Assembly: GCF_024055595.1 (NCBI RefSeq) | Contig: NZ_JAMXOF010000001.1 | Coordinates: 248,001 to 312,000 of the forward strand | Direction: 5' to 3' | Origin: Mucilaginibacter aurantiaciroseus | GTDB taxonomy: Bacteria; Bacteroidota; Bacteroidia; Sphingobacteriales; Sphingobacteriaceae | Length of the DNA stretch: 64,000 nucleotides | Part shown: piece by piece, positions 8,775 through 17,724 of the stretch | How positions within the stretch are numbered: position 1 is the stretch's first letter | How the letters are laid out: each line of letters begins with the position of its first letter | Notes under the pieces: model-generated | The model's database searches: none | The model's input: only the letters and a program-made list of their open reading frames with translations | Told to the model about the DNA's origin: nothing | Position numbers and translations under genes: made by a program

Positions 8775-9704
8775 ATGTTATTAAAAGAAAATATCCCCGT
8801 AACCTACATCTTTGGGAAAATCAAAAAAGAGGTACTGCTGGTAACCGTGTACTCGGTATTTATCGCCATTATGTACAGTACGTTCCATTTTACCCGTATT
8901 TCTATACCCATTGCAGTGCCTACCATTTTGGGTACGGTAATATCGCTGCTGCTGGCCTTTAAATCTAACCAGGCCTACGACCGTTGGTGGGAAGCCCGTA
9001 CCCTTTGGGGCGCTATTGTTAACGATACCCGCAGCTTAACCCGCCAGTTGTTAACCTTTGTTGACACACCTTACGCCGAGCACGAGCAAAAAGCATTCTG
9101 CGAAAAAATGGCCAAACGCCAGATAGCCTGGTGCTACAGCCTGAGCCATCACTTACGTAAAGAGGACTCTTTACAAGGCCTTGAACGTTTGCTAAGTGAA
9201 GAAGATATGGAGCATTTAAAACGGTATGATAACGTGCCCATGGGCTTGTTAGAACTACAGTCGGCCGACCTGCGTAGCGCCTACAAATTGGGTTGGATAA
9301 ACGAGTTTCAACAGGTTGCTATAGATGAGACTTTAACCCGTTTCAGTAACGAAATGGGTGGTTGCGAACGCATCAAGAATACCGTATTCCCGGCTACGTA
9401 TAGTGTGTACATCCACCTGTCGGTATTGCTGTTTGTGTTGTTGCTACCGTTTGGTTTGATAGAATTTTTTGGTGTGATAGAAGTGCCTTTGGTTATTGCT
9501 ATAGCATCGTCGTTCTTTTTGATAGAGAACATGGCCATCCACCTGCAGGATCCGTTTGAGAACAAACCTACAGATACCCCAACCACTACTATATCGCGCA
9601 CTATCGAGCGTGATATCAAACAAATGCTGAAAGAGAACTACAAGCAAGAAGAACCTGCAAATGGTGCATCGTTTAATAAATCAAAAGTGTTTTATATACT
9701 CTAA
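8775..9704 (+). CDS. Bestrophin-like (UPF0187) ion channel protein
   Basis: 309 residues. The N-terminal half has the bestrophin family pattern: two hydrophobic segments (~22-62), then FKSNQAYDRWWEARTLWG, which corresponds to the conserved NxAYxRWWEAR region after the pore helix. Further membrane segments lie at ~205-250, followed by the HLQDPFEN segment typical of the family. Bacterial homologues form pentameric channels in the inner membrane (KpBest is cation selective). A terminator follows 30 bases downstream. Confidence 0.9.
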   Translation: MLLKENIPVTYIFGKIKKEVLLVTVYSVFIAIMYSTFHFTRISIPIAVPTILGTVISLLLAFKSNQAYDRWWEARTLWGAIVNDTRSLTRQLLTFVDTPYAEHEQKAFCEKMAKRQIAWCYSLSHHLRKEDSLQGLERLLSEEDMEHLKRYDNVPMGLLELQSADLRSAYKLGWINEFQQVAIDETLTRFSNEMGGCERIKNTVFPATYSVYIHLSVLLFVLLLPFGLIEFFGVIEVPLVIAIASSFFLIENMAIHLQDPFENKPTDTPTTTISRTIERDIKQMLKENYKQEEPANGASFNKSKVFYIL

Positions 9705-9732
9705 ATAGTTTGGGGCGATTTGTTTTAATGAG

Positions 9733-9771
9733 AAGGCCGGTTAGTTGTGAGAGCTACCGGCCTTTGTTTTT
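9733..9771 (+). terminator. Rho-independent terminator after the bestrophin-like gene
   Basis: Arms AAGGCCGGTTAG (9733-9744) and CTACCGGCCTTT (9754-9765), one bulged base, 9-base loop, followed by a T-rich run to 9771. Confidence 0.85.
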
Positions 9772-9805
9772 ATGATAGACGGTGAGTACACAGCCCCTTA
9801 TGTTA

Positions 9806-9922
9806 TTACAATTCGTTTAAATATTTGTGTACAAAGCTTATCGCCATAGATTCTTCGCCTTCTTCGGCTTCCGGCACTTCGCCGTGGGTCAGCAGCCGTT
9901 CCAGCTGATCATCGGGAACATC
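9806..9922 (-). pseudogene. Orphan C-terminal gene fragment
   Basis: A 38-codon frame read leftward ends with a natural-looking tail rich in acidic residues (HGEVPEAEEGEE, then FVHKYLNEL and a stop) but is closed upstream by TGA without a start codon. It looks like the tail of a lost gene. I do not recognise the family. From 9925 to 10223 I see no gene; a short plus-strand frame near 9930-9996 ends at TAA and may be another scrap. Confidence 0.25.
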
Positions 9923-10223
9923 TCACAGGGCAAGCCTTTAATTCGGCTAATGGTACGTTAGTCATGCAGCAGGGTGGTAATGTTATACAAGTATAACGGT
10001 ATTTTTTGAGTAGTAAAAGGTGTAGTAACAACGCCGCCGCCAAGCAATTGATTTTACTGTTTTGGCCCGGGGCGTCCCACTAAATATTACACAAATTAGA
10101 AATTTTTGTTAATGTGTTGATAGTGAATTATTTAATTGTTTGACCTTTTGGTAAAATAGTCAAATCAAAATTATAAATAATTGATTATAAGATATTTAAA
10201 AAATTAAAAGGGTGTCTCACTGG

Positions 10224-10397
10224 TTTCTGAATGGGACGGAATGGGACACCCTATTTTATCACTTTTTTTCGTCATTTTTTCGACTTTGGTTCGGCCTGGA
10301 AGGTTGCATTAGCAGTGCAAATTGGTCTTTGAATGGGACAGAATGGGACATCCTATTTTTCGTTACATTTTTCGGACATTTTTCGACTCGGGTTGGC
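10224..10397. repeat. Two tandem copies of a ~72-bp repeat with ~102-bp period
   Basis: Copy 1 (10224-10296) and copy 2 (10326-10397) share TGAATGGGAC-N-GAATGGGACA, then CCTATTTT, T-rich stretches with TTCG, and CGACT..GGTT.GGC. Each copy contains two GAATGGGAC direct repeats. The repeat abuts the point where the transposase remnant stops matching its family, so it may mark a deletion or insertion junction. Confidence 0.6.
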
Positions 10398-10407
10398 TTT
10401 GGAGTTT

Positions 10408-10612
10408 GCGTTACACCTAACCATGCGGCTAATTGTAAACTGCTTATTCCTTTACTACGTACTGCTAATATGTAAGTAGCTAAGAACCATTTTTGCAAAG
10501 GGATTTTTGTGTTTTCGTAAATAGTGCCAACGGTAAAGCTAAACTTATTACGACAGGGGATAGTGTTTGCGCTGTGCTTTCTCCCGGGCCAAAGCAATAA
10601 CGGTTGATACAA
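10408..10612 (-). pseudogene. IS1595-family transposase remnant (zinc-ribbon/helix-turn-helix part)
   Basis: Read leftward, the peptide includes CRNKFSFTVGTIYENTKIP, then LQKWFLATYILA and KGISSLQLAAWLGVTQ. This is the characteristic N-terminal region of ISXO2/IS1595 transposases, where CxxCxxQFSxTxGTIFEN is followed by the HTH. After LGVTQ the family similarity ends abruptly and the DDE catalytic domain is absent; the zinc-ribbon half upstream is also degraded. It is a dead fragment. No intact insertion sequence is present nearby. Motif match is from memory of the family. Confidence 0.75.
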
Positions 10613-10716
10613 CCCAAAAATTTGTTTTGTGGCAAAAGTATCGGGGTACCCAATATTAGTTAAGTTGTCGGCATGTTTGCCAGGTGAGGATCTGCTAAGT
10701 ATTATAAAGATACGCC

Positions 10717-10953
10717 TTAGAAAGCCATTTTCCTTCTTATCAAAACACTATCTATCCGCTTGCCTATGGCATTCAGGATCTGCTCGTCTAAAAAATCTTC
10801 GTTGCGCTGCATCCATTCGCTGCCAAGTTTAAACAGCATGGCGGCTTTGCCATCGGCGAACTTCACGTTCCATACGTGCCAGGTTTTAAAATATGCGCTT
10901 GTAATTTCTATAAGGTGTGCGGTTCCATCGGGCAGTTTAATTTTGTGTTTCAT
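10717..10953 (-). CDS. Hypothetical protein, 78 residues
   Basis: Begins MKHKIKLPDGTAHLIEITSAY and contains a beta-rich core (VWNVKFADGKAAMLFKLG) with a helical C-terminal part (FLDEQILNAIGKRIDS). The composition is protein-like, and the ATG is preceded by an AT-rich leader. I do not recognise the family. It is isolated between transposon remains and an acetyltransferase, with no operon partner. Confidence 0.55.
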   Translation of the reverse strand: MKHKIKLPDGTAHLIEITSAYFKTWHVWNVKFADGKAAMLFKLGSEWMQRNEDFLDEQILNAIGKRIDSVLIRRKMAF

Positions 10954-11138
10954 ATTGGTGGTAGTTGTAAGGCGATGTCTTATAAAGACGTTTAAAAATG
11001 CCCGGATATTGCATGTTGTTTGAAGTATTATTGTCTGATTTTAGGGTTTATAACTTAAGGTGTTAATTATCAATCAATAAAAATTTTGATGACAGACAAG
11101 AGATCTAAAAAGGTAAGACAGAACGCCCCATACTTAAG

Positions 11139-11699
11139 CTATGCAGGTATTTTATATTGCAAATGATAGTGTAAACCGCCCAGCAATTGCTTTTCGCCCT
11201 GCTCTTCAAAACCCAAATCGATATAAAGCCTTTTGGCTTTATCGTTGCCTTTACTTACCAGCAGGCCAACGGTATCATGCCCCAATTCCGCGGCGCGGTT
11301 AAATAAGGCGGTGATCAATTTTTTGGCGATGCCTTTGCCCTGCTTATCGGGGTTTACGGCGAGGCAGTCGATGTAATATTCGCCGGGTTGGGTTTCGTCT
11401 TCAGGCGTGCCGGTAAAGCCAAGTTGGCTACGGGTATAATCCAGGAAAGGTTTGCGCAGTTCATTAATCTTGGCGCCATCATAGGCAATGATCATGCCTG
11501 CGGCTTCGCCTTGCTCGTCCCAAACCAAAATATTGGTATAACTATATTGGTTATCGGTTAGCTTTGCGAAGCGTTCAAATAACTCCAGTGGTTTTGCGGG
11601 ATCATAGCTGTTGGCAAACTTGGCGGCAAGCTTGCCCATGGCTAATATGATCAACCGGGATATGGAAGGAGCGTCGGCGGGGGTAGCTTGTCGTATCAT
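11139..11699 (-). CDS. GNAT-family N-acetyltransferase
   Basis: 186 residues. The acetyl-CoA binding motif A is clear: IDCLAVNPDKQGKGIAKKL (R/QxxGxG/A form), followed by the helix ITALFNRAAELG and motif B-like VSKGNDKAKRLYIDLGFEEQ. The N-terminus MIRQATPADAPSISRLI is the usual GNAT start. Substrate unknown. It is transcribed alone; the neighbouring GH36 gene is divergent. Confidence 0.9.
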   Translation of the reverse strand: MIRQATPADAPSISRLIILAMGKLAAKFANSYDPAKPLELFERFAKLTDNQYSYTNILVWDEQGEAAGMIIAYDGAKINELRKPFLDYTRSQLGFTGTPEDETQPGEYYIDCLAVNPDKQGKGIAKKLITALFNRAAELGHDTVGLLVSKGNDKAKRLYIDLGFEEQGEKQLLGGLHYHLQYKIPA

Positions 11700-11903
11700 G
11701 GCGGGTGCAAAATAGTAAGAATCTCCATCTGTTTATTTATTTTATCCATGCTAAATTTTGGCTACCACCTGTACATTTACCCACCGGTTTAATAAACGAT
11801 GTTGGTAAAATGTTGTGCAAAAACCATAAATTTAATGGTGCGCAATAATTCCAAATTACTTTACCGTAATATTGCCTAAGCCAATACAACCAATTAATTT
11901 ATC

Positions 11904-14096
11904 GTGAGAAGCAAAAATTACCTGTTCACCGCATGCCTTATGGCGGCCTCTATATTCGCTAAAGCACAAGTTGTAACCATTGCGGTAGAAACGCAGCATA
12001 ATGCTCTGGTGCTACAAACCGATGCCGGCAAAAACCTAAAGATGGTTTATTTTGGTGCGAAGCTTAACGATGCTAAGGGGTACGCAGGCATCGCCAAAAT
12101 GTATAAACCGAATGATGATTCGGGGATATTGGATGATGCTTACACGCCGTCGGGTTCGGCTAACCTGGCAGAGCCTGCCATTACGGTTACCCATGCCGAT
12201 GGCAATAAATCGCTGGACCTGCAATATGTTAGTCACGCTGTAACCAAGGTGGACGATAACGTATCGCTGTTAACCGTAACCCTTAAAGACCCCGCTTATC
12301 CGTTTGAGGTGAAGCTGTATTATAAAACCTTTTTTAAGGAGGACGTTACCGAGCAATGGAGTGTTATCAAGCATAATGAGAAGGGCGTGGTAACGCTGAA
12401 CAAATTCGGATCGGCCAACCTTAATTTTAAGGCTGATGGTTTTTGGCTGAAACAATACCACGGCAACTGGGCGTCAGAAATGAAACCCGAGGAAAGCAAA
12501 CTTACCCATGGCATCAAAACCATCGATAGCAAACTGGGTACGCGTGCCAACTTGTACCAGCCGTCGACTTTTATTATCTCGATGGATAAGCCCGCTACCG
12601 AGGATGAGGGCAAAGTGTTGCTGGGCTCGCTGGAATGGTCGGGGAATTTTAGATTGGATTTTGAGCTGAGCCCCGAGCCCTCAAACTATTTAAGGCTAAT
12701 AGCCGGTATCAACAACGCCGCTGCCGAATATCACCTAAAACCTAACGAAGACTTTGTTACCCCCGCCCTGGTTTATACCTACAGCGAACACGGTACGGGC
12801 GATGCCAGCCGCAAAATGCACCGTTGGGCACGCAAGTATAAAATTGTGGATGGCGAGGGCAGCAGGCTTACGCTGCTGAACAACTGGGAATCTACCTACT
12901 TCGATTTTAACGAAACTAAACTGGCGCAGCTGTTTAAGGATACCAAAAAACTTGGTGTTGACATGTTTTTGCTTGACGACGGCTGGTTTGGTAATAACCA
13001 CCCCCGTAACGGCGATAACGCGGGGCTTGGCGACTGGCAGGAAAACAAACTGAAACTGCCAAACGGCATTAGCGCGTTGGTGAAGGAAGCGGATGCCAAT
13101 GGCGTAAAGTTCGGGATCTGGATAGAGCCTGAAATGGTTAACCCCGCCAGCGACCTTTACAAAGCCCACCCGGATTGGGTGATCAAAGAAAGCGGCCGCC
13201 CTGAAAAGTATTTCCGTAACCAGTTGGTGCTGGACCTGACGAACCCCAAGGTGCAGGATTTTGTTTTCGGCGTGGTGGATAATTTGTTCATCAAAAACCC
13301 TTCGCTGGCTTATATTAAATGGGATTGCAACGCGGTTATTTACAATGCTAATTCGCAATATTTAAAGAAAGATCAATCGCATTTGTATACCGATTATGTG
13401 CGCGGGTTGTATAAAGTTTTAGACCGGGTGCGGGCTAAATATCCAAAAGTGCCGTTGATGCTCTGCTCTGGCGGTGGTGGCCGTGTGGATTATGGTGCGC
13501 TTAAATACTTTACCGAATACTGGCCGAGCGATAACACCGACCCGCTGGAGCGGGTGTTCATCCAATGGGAGTATTCTTATTTCTTCCCGGCCATAGCCAG
13601 CTCTAACCACATTACAGATTGGGGGAAACAGCCGCTTAAATTTAAGATAGATGTGGCTATGATGGGCAAAATGGGTTTTGATATTGTGGTGAGTAAACTA
13701 AACGAGCAGGAGCTGGCTTATGCGCACATTGCCCTTAAAAATTACAACGGACTTAAAGATGTGATCTGGCACGGCGACCAGTACCGCCTGCAAAGCCCAT
13801 GGGTAAACGATGTAGCATCGCTGATGTATGTGAACGATTCAAAATCAAAAGCAGTGGTGTTTAACTATTTGGTGAATAACCGCTATAACGCGGGTGCCAA
13901 AGCTCCGATACGCTTCAAAGGCCTCGACGCTACAAAAACCTATTCTGTGAAAGAAATAAACCTTTACCCGGGTACGGGTACGGTTTTAGAAACCGAACCT
14001 AAATATAAAGGCGACTTTTTAATGAATGTAGGCATCAACCCGCAGGTGAGCGCTTTTCATACCAGTGTGGTTATTCAATTGGATGAGGTGCAGTAA
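11904..14096 (+). CDS. GH36-family alpha-galactosidase, secreted
   Basis: 730 residues with a signal peptide ending near FAKAQ (residue 22). The start is GTG at 11904: an in-frame TAA lies two codons upstream, so no earlier start is possible. The N-terminal ~300 residues are the beta-supersandwich domain; the barrel has NNWESTYFDFNE, LDDGWFG, the nucleophile D474 in IKWDCN, and the acid/base D543 in WPSDNTDPLER, matching the GH36 arrangement. The enzyme would release terminal alpha-galactose from oligosaccharides or galactomannan in the periplasm. It stands alone on this strand. Confidence 0.95.
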   Translation: MRSKNYLFTACLMAASIFAKAQVVTIAVETQHNALVLQTDAGKNLKMVYFGAKLNDAKGYAGIAKMYKPNDDSGILDDAYTPSGSANLAEPAITVTHADGNKSLDLQYVSHAVTKVDDNVSLLTVTLKDPAYPFEVKLYYKTFFKEDVTEQWSVIKHNEKGVVTLNKFGSANLNFKADGFWLKQYHGNWASEMKPEESKLTHGIKTIDSKLGTRANLYQPSTFIISMDKPATEDEGKVLLGSLEWSGNFRLDFELSPEPSNYLRLIAGINNAAAEYHLKPNEDFVTPALVYTYSEHGTGDASRKMHRWARKYKIVDGEGSRLTLLNNWESTYFDFNETKLAQLFKDTKKLGVDMFLLDDGWFGNNHPRNGDNAGLGDWQENKLKLPNGISALVKEADANGVKFGIWIEPEMVNPASDLYKAHPDWVIKESGRPEKYFRNQLVLDLTNPKVQDFVFGVVDNLFIKNPSLAYIKWDCNAVIYNANSQYLKKDQSHLYTDYVRGLYKVLDRVRAKYPKVPLMLCSGGGGRVDYGALKYFTEYWPSDNTDPLERVFIQWEYSYFFPAIASSNHITDWGKQPLKFKIDVAMMGKMGFDIVVSKLNEQELAYAHIALKNYNGLKDVIWHGDQYRLQSPWVNDVASLMYVNDSKSKAVVFNYLVNNRYNAGAKAPIRFKGLDATKTYSVKEINLYPGTGTVLETEPKYKGDFLMNVGINPQVSAFHTSVVIQLDEVQ

Positions 14097-14104
14097 TTAA
14101 GCCG

Positions 14105-14311
14105 CTAACGATAAACCATTGCCCCTACTTGTTTAATATCAAGGTCTACGAGGGAGATCAATTCTGAACAGCACAGCAGGCAGGTATGCTTTTGGTGAAA
14201 GGTAGATAGCACGTAGGGGAGTGATAGCACAAGCGCATATTTATGATTATACACCGAGCCAAAGCAGGCGTTGTTAAAGCAGTAGTATGATATGCTTAGT
14301 TCAGATTTCAT
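14105..14311 (-). CDS. Small cysteine-rich hypothetical protein, 68 residues
   Basis: Contains YCFNNACFGSVYNHKY and HQKHTCLLCCSELISL; paired cysteines and histidines suggest a small metal-binding (zinc-ribbon-like) fold. It converges on the alpha-galactosidase gene, ending 9 bases past its stop. I do not recognise the family. It could be spurious, but the cysteine spacing is not what a random frame usually gives. Confidence 0.45.
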   Translation of the reverse strand: MKSELSISYYCFNNACFGSVYNHKYALVLSLPYVLSTFHQKHTCLLCCSELISLVDLDIKQVGAMVYR

Positions 14312-14378
14312 AATTATTCGCTAATAAAAAAAGCCTCTTGTAAGAAGCTCGTTTCCATAGTAATATGGTATATATAGA

Positions 14379-14510
14379 TCAGGCGATAAAGCCCGTAAAT
14401 TGCAATTGATTAAAAGTTTTTAGGCAAAAAGCTTTTTGTTTAAATAGGCTTACCACTTTAGCTTCTATTTTTTTAACGGTGCTGTTTGTTTTGATATGTA
14501 CTATTTTCAT
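14379..14510 (-). CDS. Candidate 43-residue small protein
   Basis: ATG at 14510 to TGA at 14379. The peptide begins MKIVHIKTNSTVKKIEAKVV and ends LQFTGFIA; it is basic with no membrane segment. It sits upstream of the 68-residue cysteine-rich frame on the same strand, so the two could share a transcript. The evidence is only an open frame in an otherwise empty interval (14312-14596). Confidence 0.3.
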   Translation of the reverse strand: MKIVHIKTNSTVKKIEAKVVSLFKQKAFCLKTFNQLQFTGFIA

Positions 14511-14596
14511 ATTATTGGTTTATCCAAATCTATGCCAGTATTTTATACCCCCCACTCATTTTAGTTAAAATCATTTATTTGCTGTACAGAAAACAG

Positions 14597-14627
14597 AAAA
14601 GGCTGTCTAAAAAACAGACAGCCTTTT
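14597..14627. terminator. Bidirectional rho-independent terminator
   Basis: Perfect 12-bp arms AAAAGGCTGTCT (14597-14608) and AGACAGCCTTTT (14616-14627) with a 7-base loop. It lies 35 bases past the stop of the leftward DUF1080 gene, which it probably ends. Confidence 0.9.
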
Positions 14628-14661
14628 CATAAATATAGCTAATAAGTGTACAGTCGGCAGG

Positions 14662-15645
14662 TTACTTAGCCGGTGTAATGATGATGTTGCGGTAATCGAT
14701 AGGGCCGTGGTCGCCCTGGATAAACAGCGGGCCCGGTTCGCCTTCCTTACTATCCATAGCGCCACCGGTAAGGCCCGGTATAATTTGACGGGTAATAACC
14801 TCTGTGCCGTTAGCCGAAAGGGTGATCATACGGCCAACCAAAGTAATATCATACGACTGCCATTCGCCGGCATTTTTAGCCATCATTTTATTTGGCGGCA
14901 AAAAGCCGTATACCGAACTGAACTGGTTGTTGATAGGCTCGGGCTCGCCGCTTTTGGTATCTATCACCTGGATCTCGTAACGCCCGCGCAGGTAAACGCC
15001 GCTGTTGCTGCCCTGTTTGTAACGGAACTCGATGTGCAGTTTAAAGTCGTTAAATTTTTGATCGCTGATTAAGTTAGCGCCCGATTTAAGGCTGCGTAAA
15101 ATGCCATTCTCTACAATCCACTGGTTCTTACCATCGGTATGGAAGCCTTTGGTATCCTTACCGTTAAATAAACGAATTGGTTTGCCCCAAACAGGTGCTT
15201 TGGTGCGGATAAGTAACGGCGCGCGTACGCCGGTAAAGCTGTAGCTTTTGCCATCGGTATAAACCATAGCGCCTTTAAGGGTGTTGCCGCTTACTTCAAA
15301 TTCAAAATCCATGTTGCGGGTACCTTCTTCCCATTGTGGCGGGATAGAAAAACTAAACTTGCCGCCATTAGGTTTTACTTCAGAGATAGGGCGTGCACTA
15401 CCAAAAGCATAGGTAAAACGGCCGATAAGCGTATGCGTTCCCGATTTTTGAACCTCTAACCACGATGGGATGCTTTTGCCGTCTTTCTCCATGGTGATAT
15501 CCCAGCGGCCAATAACGTCAGGGTCTTTAGCCATTGCATGGGTTTGTGCCGAAGCCTTTATACCACAAATTAATGTTAACGCCATAAGGCTGATGCCAAA
15601 AAAGAGGGCAAGTGCCCCTGGCTTTGAAACAAGTGTGTTTTTCAT
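14662..15645 (-). CDS. Secreted DUF1080 (3-keto-disaccharide hydrolase-like) protein
   Basis: 327 residues with a hydrophobic N-terminus and cleavage near ASAQT (residue ~34). Residues ~35-140 form a beta-rich leading domain; residues ~155-325 carry the DUF1080 concanavalin-like fold with LFNGKDTKGFHTDG, then FKLHIEFRYKQGSNSGVYLRGRYEIQV and a final IDYRNIIITP. Members of this family bind or cleave sugars, and some hydrolyse 3-keto-glycosides. It is transcribed leftward as a single gene ended by the terminator at 14597. Confidence 0.9.
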   Translation of the reverse strand: MKNTLVSKPGALALFFGISLMALTLICGIKASAQTHAMAKDPDVIGRWDITMEKDGKSIPSWLEVQKSGTHTLIGRFTYAFGSARPISEVKPNGGKFSFSIPPQWEEGTRNMDFEFEVSGNTLKGAMVYTDGKSYSFTGVRAPLLIRTKAPVWGKPIRLFNGKDTKGFHTDGKNQWIVENGILRSLKSGANLISDQKFNDFKLHIEFRYKQGSNSGVYLRGRYEIQVIDTKSGEPEPINNQFSSVYGFLPPNKMMAKNAGEWQSYDITLVGRMITLSANGTEVITRQIIPGLTGGAMDSKEGEPGPLFIQGDHGPIDYRNIIITPAK

Positions 15646-15728
15646 AAACGGGTTATATTGAGATGCTAAATCTACAAACTAAATTGACAATTTTAAATGA
15701 GAATGCTGAAAGGGATTTGCGGTTATAC

Positions 15729-16511
15729 TTATCGCCCGTTGATACCATCCGCAAAATCGCCAGTCCGGCCAAAGGTGTAACCCTTTGCTTGCGCCCAGCC
15801 TATAAAATCTTTCAGTCGATTTATGAAGGGCTCGCCCGAGTTTTTGGTGACATATCCGGGCAGGCCAAGTTTGTCTTTATCGCTAAGGTCGGTAAATTCC
15901 CAGGGGTGAAAGTAAAGGTTGAGATAACCATCTTTTTTATAAGCATCTCCGCAAAGCCATTTAATAAGCGGCATGGGCAGGTTATGGAAGCTGAGCCAAA
16001 AAAGCGGGATCCTTATTAGCGGCGATACCGATGCCGGGATCTGCAATACGTTATGGTCGTAAAACCAGGTGCGCGGTTTATCAAAGTTATTGTATCGGCC
16101 CGGCAGCCAGGTAGGGTTGAGGGATGAGTTGTAGGCGTACCCCGCCTTCTCTATCTCCGCCTCATCTACAGGCATCATCCGCGCCATGCGGAAACCGGTT
16201 ACCGGCGTGCCCGAGATCTCCTCGAGCTTGAGTTTGGACTGTTTTAGATGCTTGGGTTTAAAATCGGAATGGTAGTACCCATGCGAGGCTATTTCGTGGC
16301 CTTTCTCAACAATAGCACGAATGATATCCGGCTTGTGGATGGCATAATTAGCGGTGCAAAAAAACGTGGCTTTTATGCCTGCGGCCTTCAATACATCCAG
16401 CACTTTAATTGTGCCACTGGTTGAAATGGCTAACTGTTCATCAAAAGGAAGCGATTTGCCGTACTCCAATGGCATATCAAATTCCTCTACATCAAACCCT
16501 AATAAGATCAT
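15729..16511 (-). CDS. Polysaccharide deacetylase-family protein
   Basis: 260 residues. The NodB-type motifs are present: GFDVEEFD (first metal-site Asp region, residues 5-12), ATFFCTANYA, and GHEIASHGYYHSDF, which supplies the zinc-binding histidines (H-x3-H, residues ~97-101). There is no signal peptide, so it is probably cytoplasmic, like deacetylases that act on lipid-linked sugars. Its start overlaps the end of the upstream GT2 gene by 20 bases, so the two are coupled and likely modify the same glycan. Confidence 0.9.
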   Translation of the reverse strand: MILLGFDVEEFDMPLEYGKSLPFDEQLAISTSGTIKVLDVLKAAGIKATFFCTANYAIHKPDIIRAIVEKGHEIASHGYYHSDFKPKHLKQSKLKLEEISGTPVTGFRMARMMPVDEAEIEKAGYAYNSSLNPTWLPGRYNNFDKPRTWFYDHNVLQIPASVSPLIRIPLFWLSFHNLPMPLIKWLCGDAYKKDGYLNLYFHPWEFTDLSDKDKLGLPGYVTKNSGEPFINRLKDFIGWAQAKGYTFGRTGDFADGINGR

Positions 16512-17472
16512 TATTTACCAGCATAAGGTTTGTAGAACGGATGATGTAAGTAGGGCGATGTTTCGATTGCATGAATATTTTACCTACATACATACCTATA
16601 ATACCCAACACCAATAATTGCAGGCCGCCAAAAAACGCGATAGTTGCCATAATGGATGCCCAGCCGGTAACCGCTTCACCGGTTAAATAGCTAATGAGCA
16701 CATACGGGATATACAAAATAGCCAGGGCCGAAAATGTTAAGCCGATGCCGCTAACAATGTATAGCGGGCGTGCGCTAAACGTCATGATGCTGCGCAAGGC
16801 CAGTTTAACCAATTTAAAAAACGAATAACTGGCTTCGCCGGTATGCCTTTTAGATGGGGTGTATGGGATGCCGAGTTGTTTGTAACCAGTCCATTTGATA
16901 ATGCCGCGTAAAAAGATCTCGTACTCGTCTATCTGCGTTAGCTGCTTTACAACCTTTTCATCCATCAGCCTGAAATCGGCAGTGCCGTTCTCCAGTTTAA
17001 TGTCTGATAGCATGTTGATGCCCTTATAGAACATTTTTGAGGTTGCCTTTTGGTACCGCTTTGCGTGCGGGTTGGCATTTTGGCGGTAGGTGTAAACAAT
17101 ATCGTACCCGTTTTCCCAATAGTTCAGCATCTTTAGGATCATCTCGGGCGGGTGCTGCATATCTGCATCCATGGTTATTACCGCATCGCCTTTTGCCATA
17201 GCAATGCCGGCCTTTAGGGCGTGGTCTTTACCAAAATTGCGCGAAAGCTCTATGTAGTAAACGTTGCGGTGCACTTCCGAATTAAACTTTAACTCGTTAA
17301 GCGTGTTATCCTTACTGCCATCGTCTACAAAAATGAGTTCAAAATCGTAGTCGGTTGGCATTAGGGTCTCATTGATCTGTCCAATCAAAAAAGCTATATT
17401 TTTTTCTTCGTTGTACGAGGGAATTACAATGGAGATCTTCTTTTTTACAGGGTGTATCGTCATGGTAAACAA
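16492..17472 (-). CDS. GT2-family glycosyltransferase (polyprenyl-phosphate glycosyltransferase, GtrB/DPM-like)
   Basis: 326 residues. GT-A fold with VIPSYNEEKNIAFLI, FVDDGSKDNT and DADMQHPPEM (the DxD site); then the TADFRLMD and GEASYSF segments typical of GtrB-like enzymes, and two C-terminal membrane helices (~235-262 and ~268-292). Such enzymes move a sugar from a nucleotide donor to undecaprenyl phosphate at the inner membrane. It is translated just before the deacetylase (20-base overlap). A fitting promoter lies about 170 bases upstream. Confidence 0.95.
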   Translation of the reverse strand: MFTMTIHPVKKKISIVIPSYNEEKNIAFLIGQINETLMPTDYDFELIFVDDGSKDNTLNELKFNSEVHRNVYYIELSRNFGKDHALKAGIAMAKGDAVITMDADMQHPPEMILKMLNYWENGYDIVYTYRQNANPHAKRYQKATSKMFYKGINMLSDIKLENGTADFRLMDEKVVKQLTQIDEYEIFLRGIIKWTGYKQLGIPYTPSKRHTGEASYSFFKLVKLALRSIMTFSARPLYIVSGIGLTFSALAILYIPYVLISYLTGEAVTGWASIMATIAFFGGLQLLVLGIIGMYVGKIFMQSKHRPTYIIRSTNLMLVNNDLIRV

Positions 17473-17644
17473 TAATTAGAAGATTTAATTAGTGACGGTG
17501 TTATAATGTAAATACTTAACAGGATAAATTTTAAAAGCGAATTAGTATTGATTCAATGATGCTATTACGCAATGTTAAGCCTTAATGTAACAGCTTGTGT
17601 AACGTAAAAGTTGCAATACCTCCCAAAGCGTAATATTCGCGTTA

Positions 17645-17673
17645 CAAATATATACAAATCATATTAACACAAA
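17645..17673 (-). promoter_or_regulatory. Candidate Bacteroidetes-type promoter for the GT2-deacetylase pair
   Basis: On the leftward strand, a -33-like TTTG (17670-17673) precedes TATATTTG (17645-17652), which matches the TAnnTTTG -7 consensus, with 17 bases between. This would give a leader of about 165 bases. Confidence 0.4.
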
Positions 17674-17724
17674 CGAAAATTTTCTATAGTTTACAAAGAT
17701 GACAGTTTATTTACGATGAGTATT

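Noticed and set aside
10212..10475. 87-codon plus-strand frame over the tandem repeat
   Set aside because: Its content is the repeat and the antisense of the transposase remnant; low complexity, no family.
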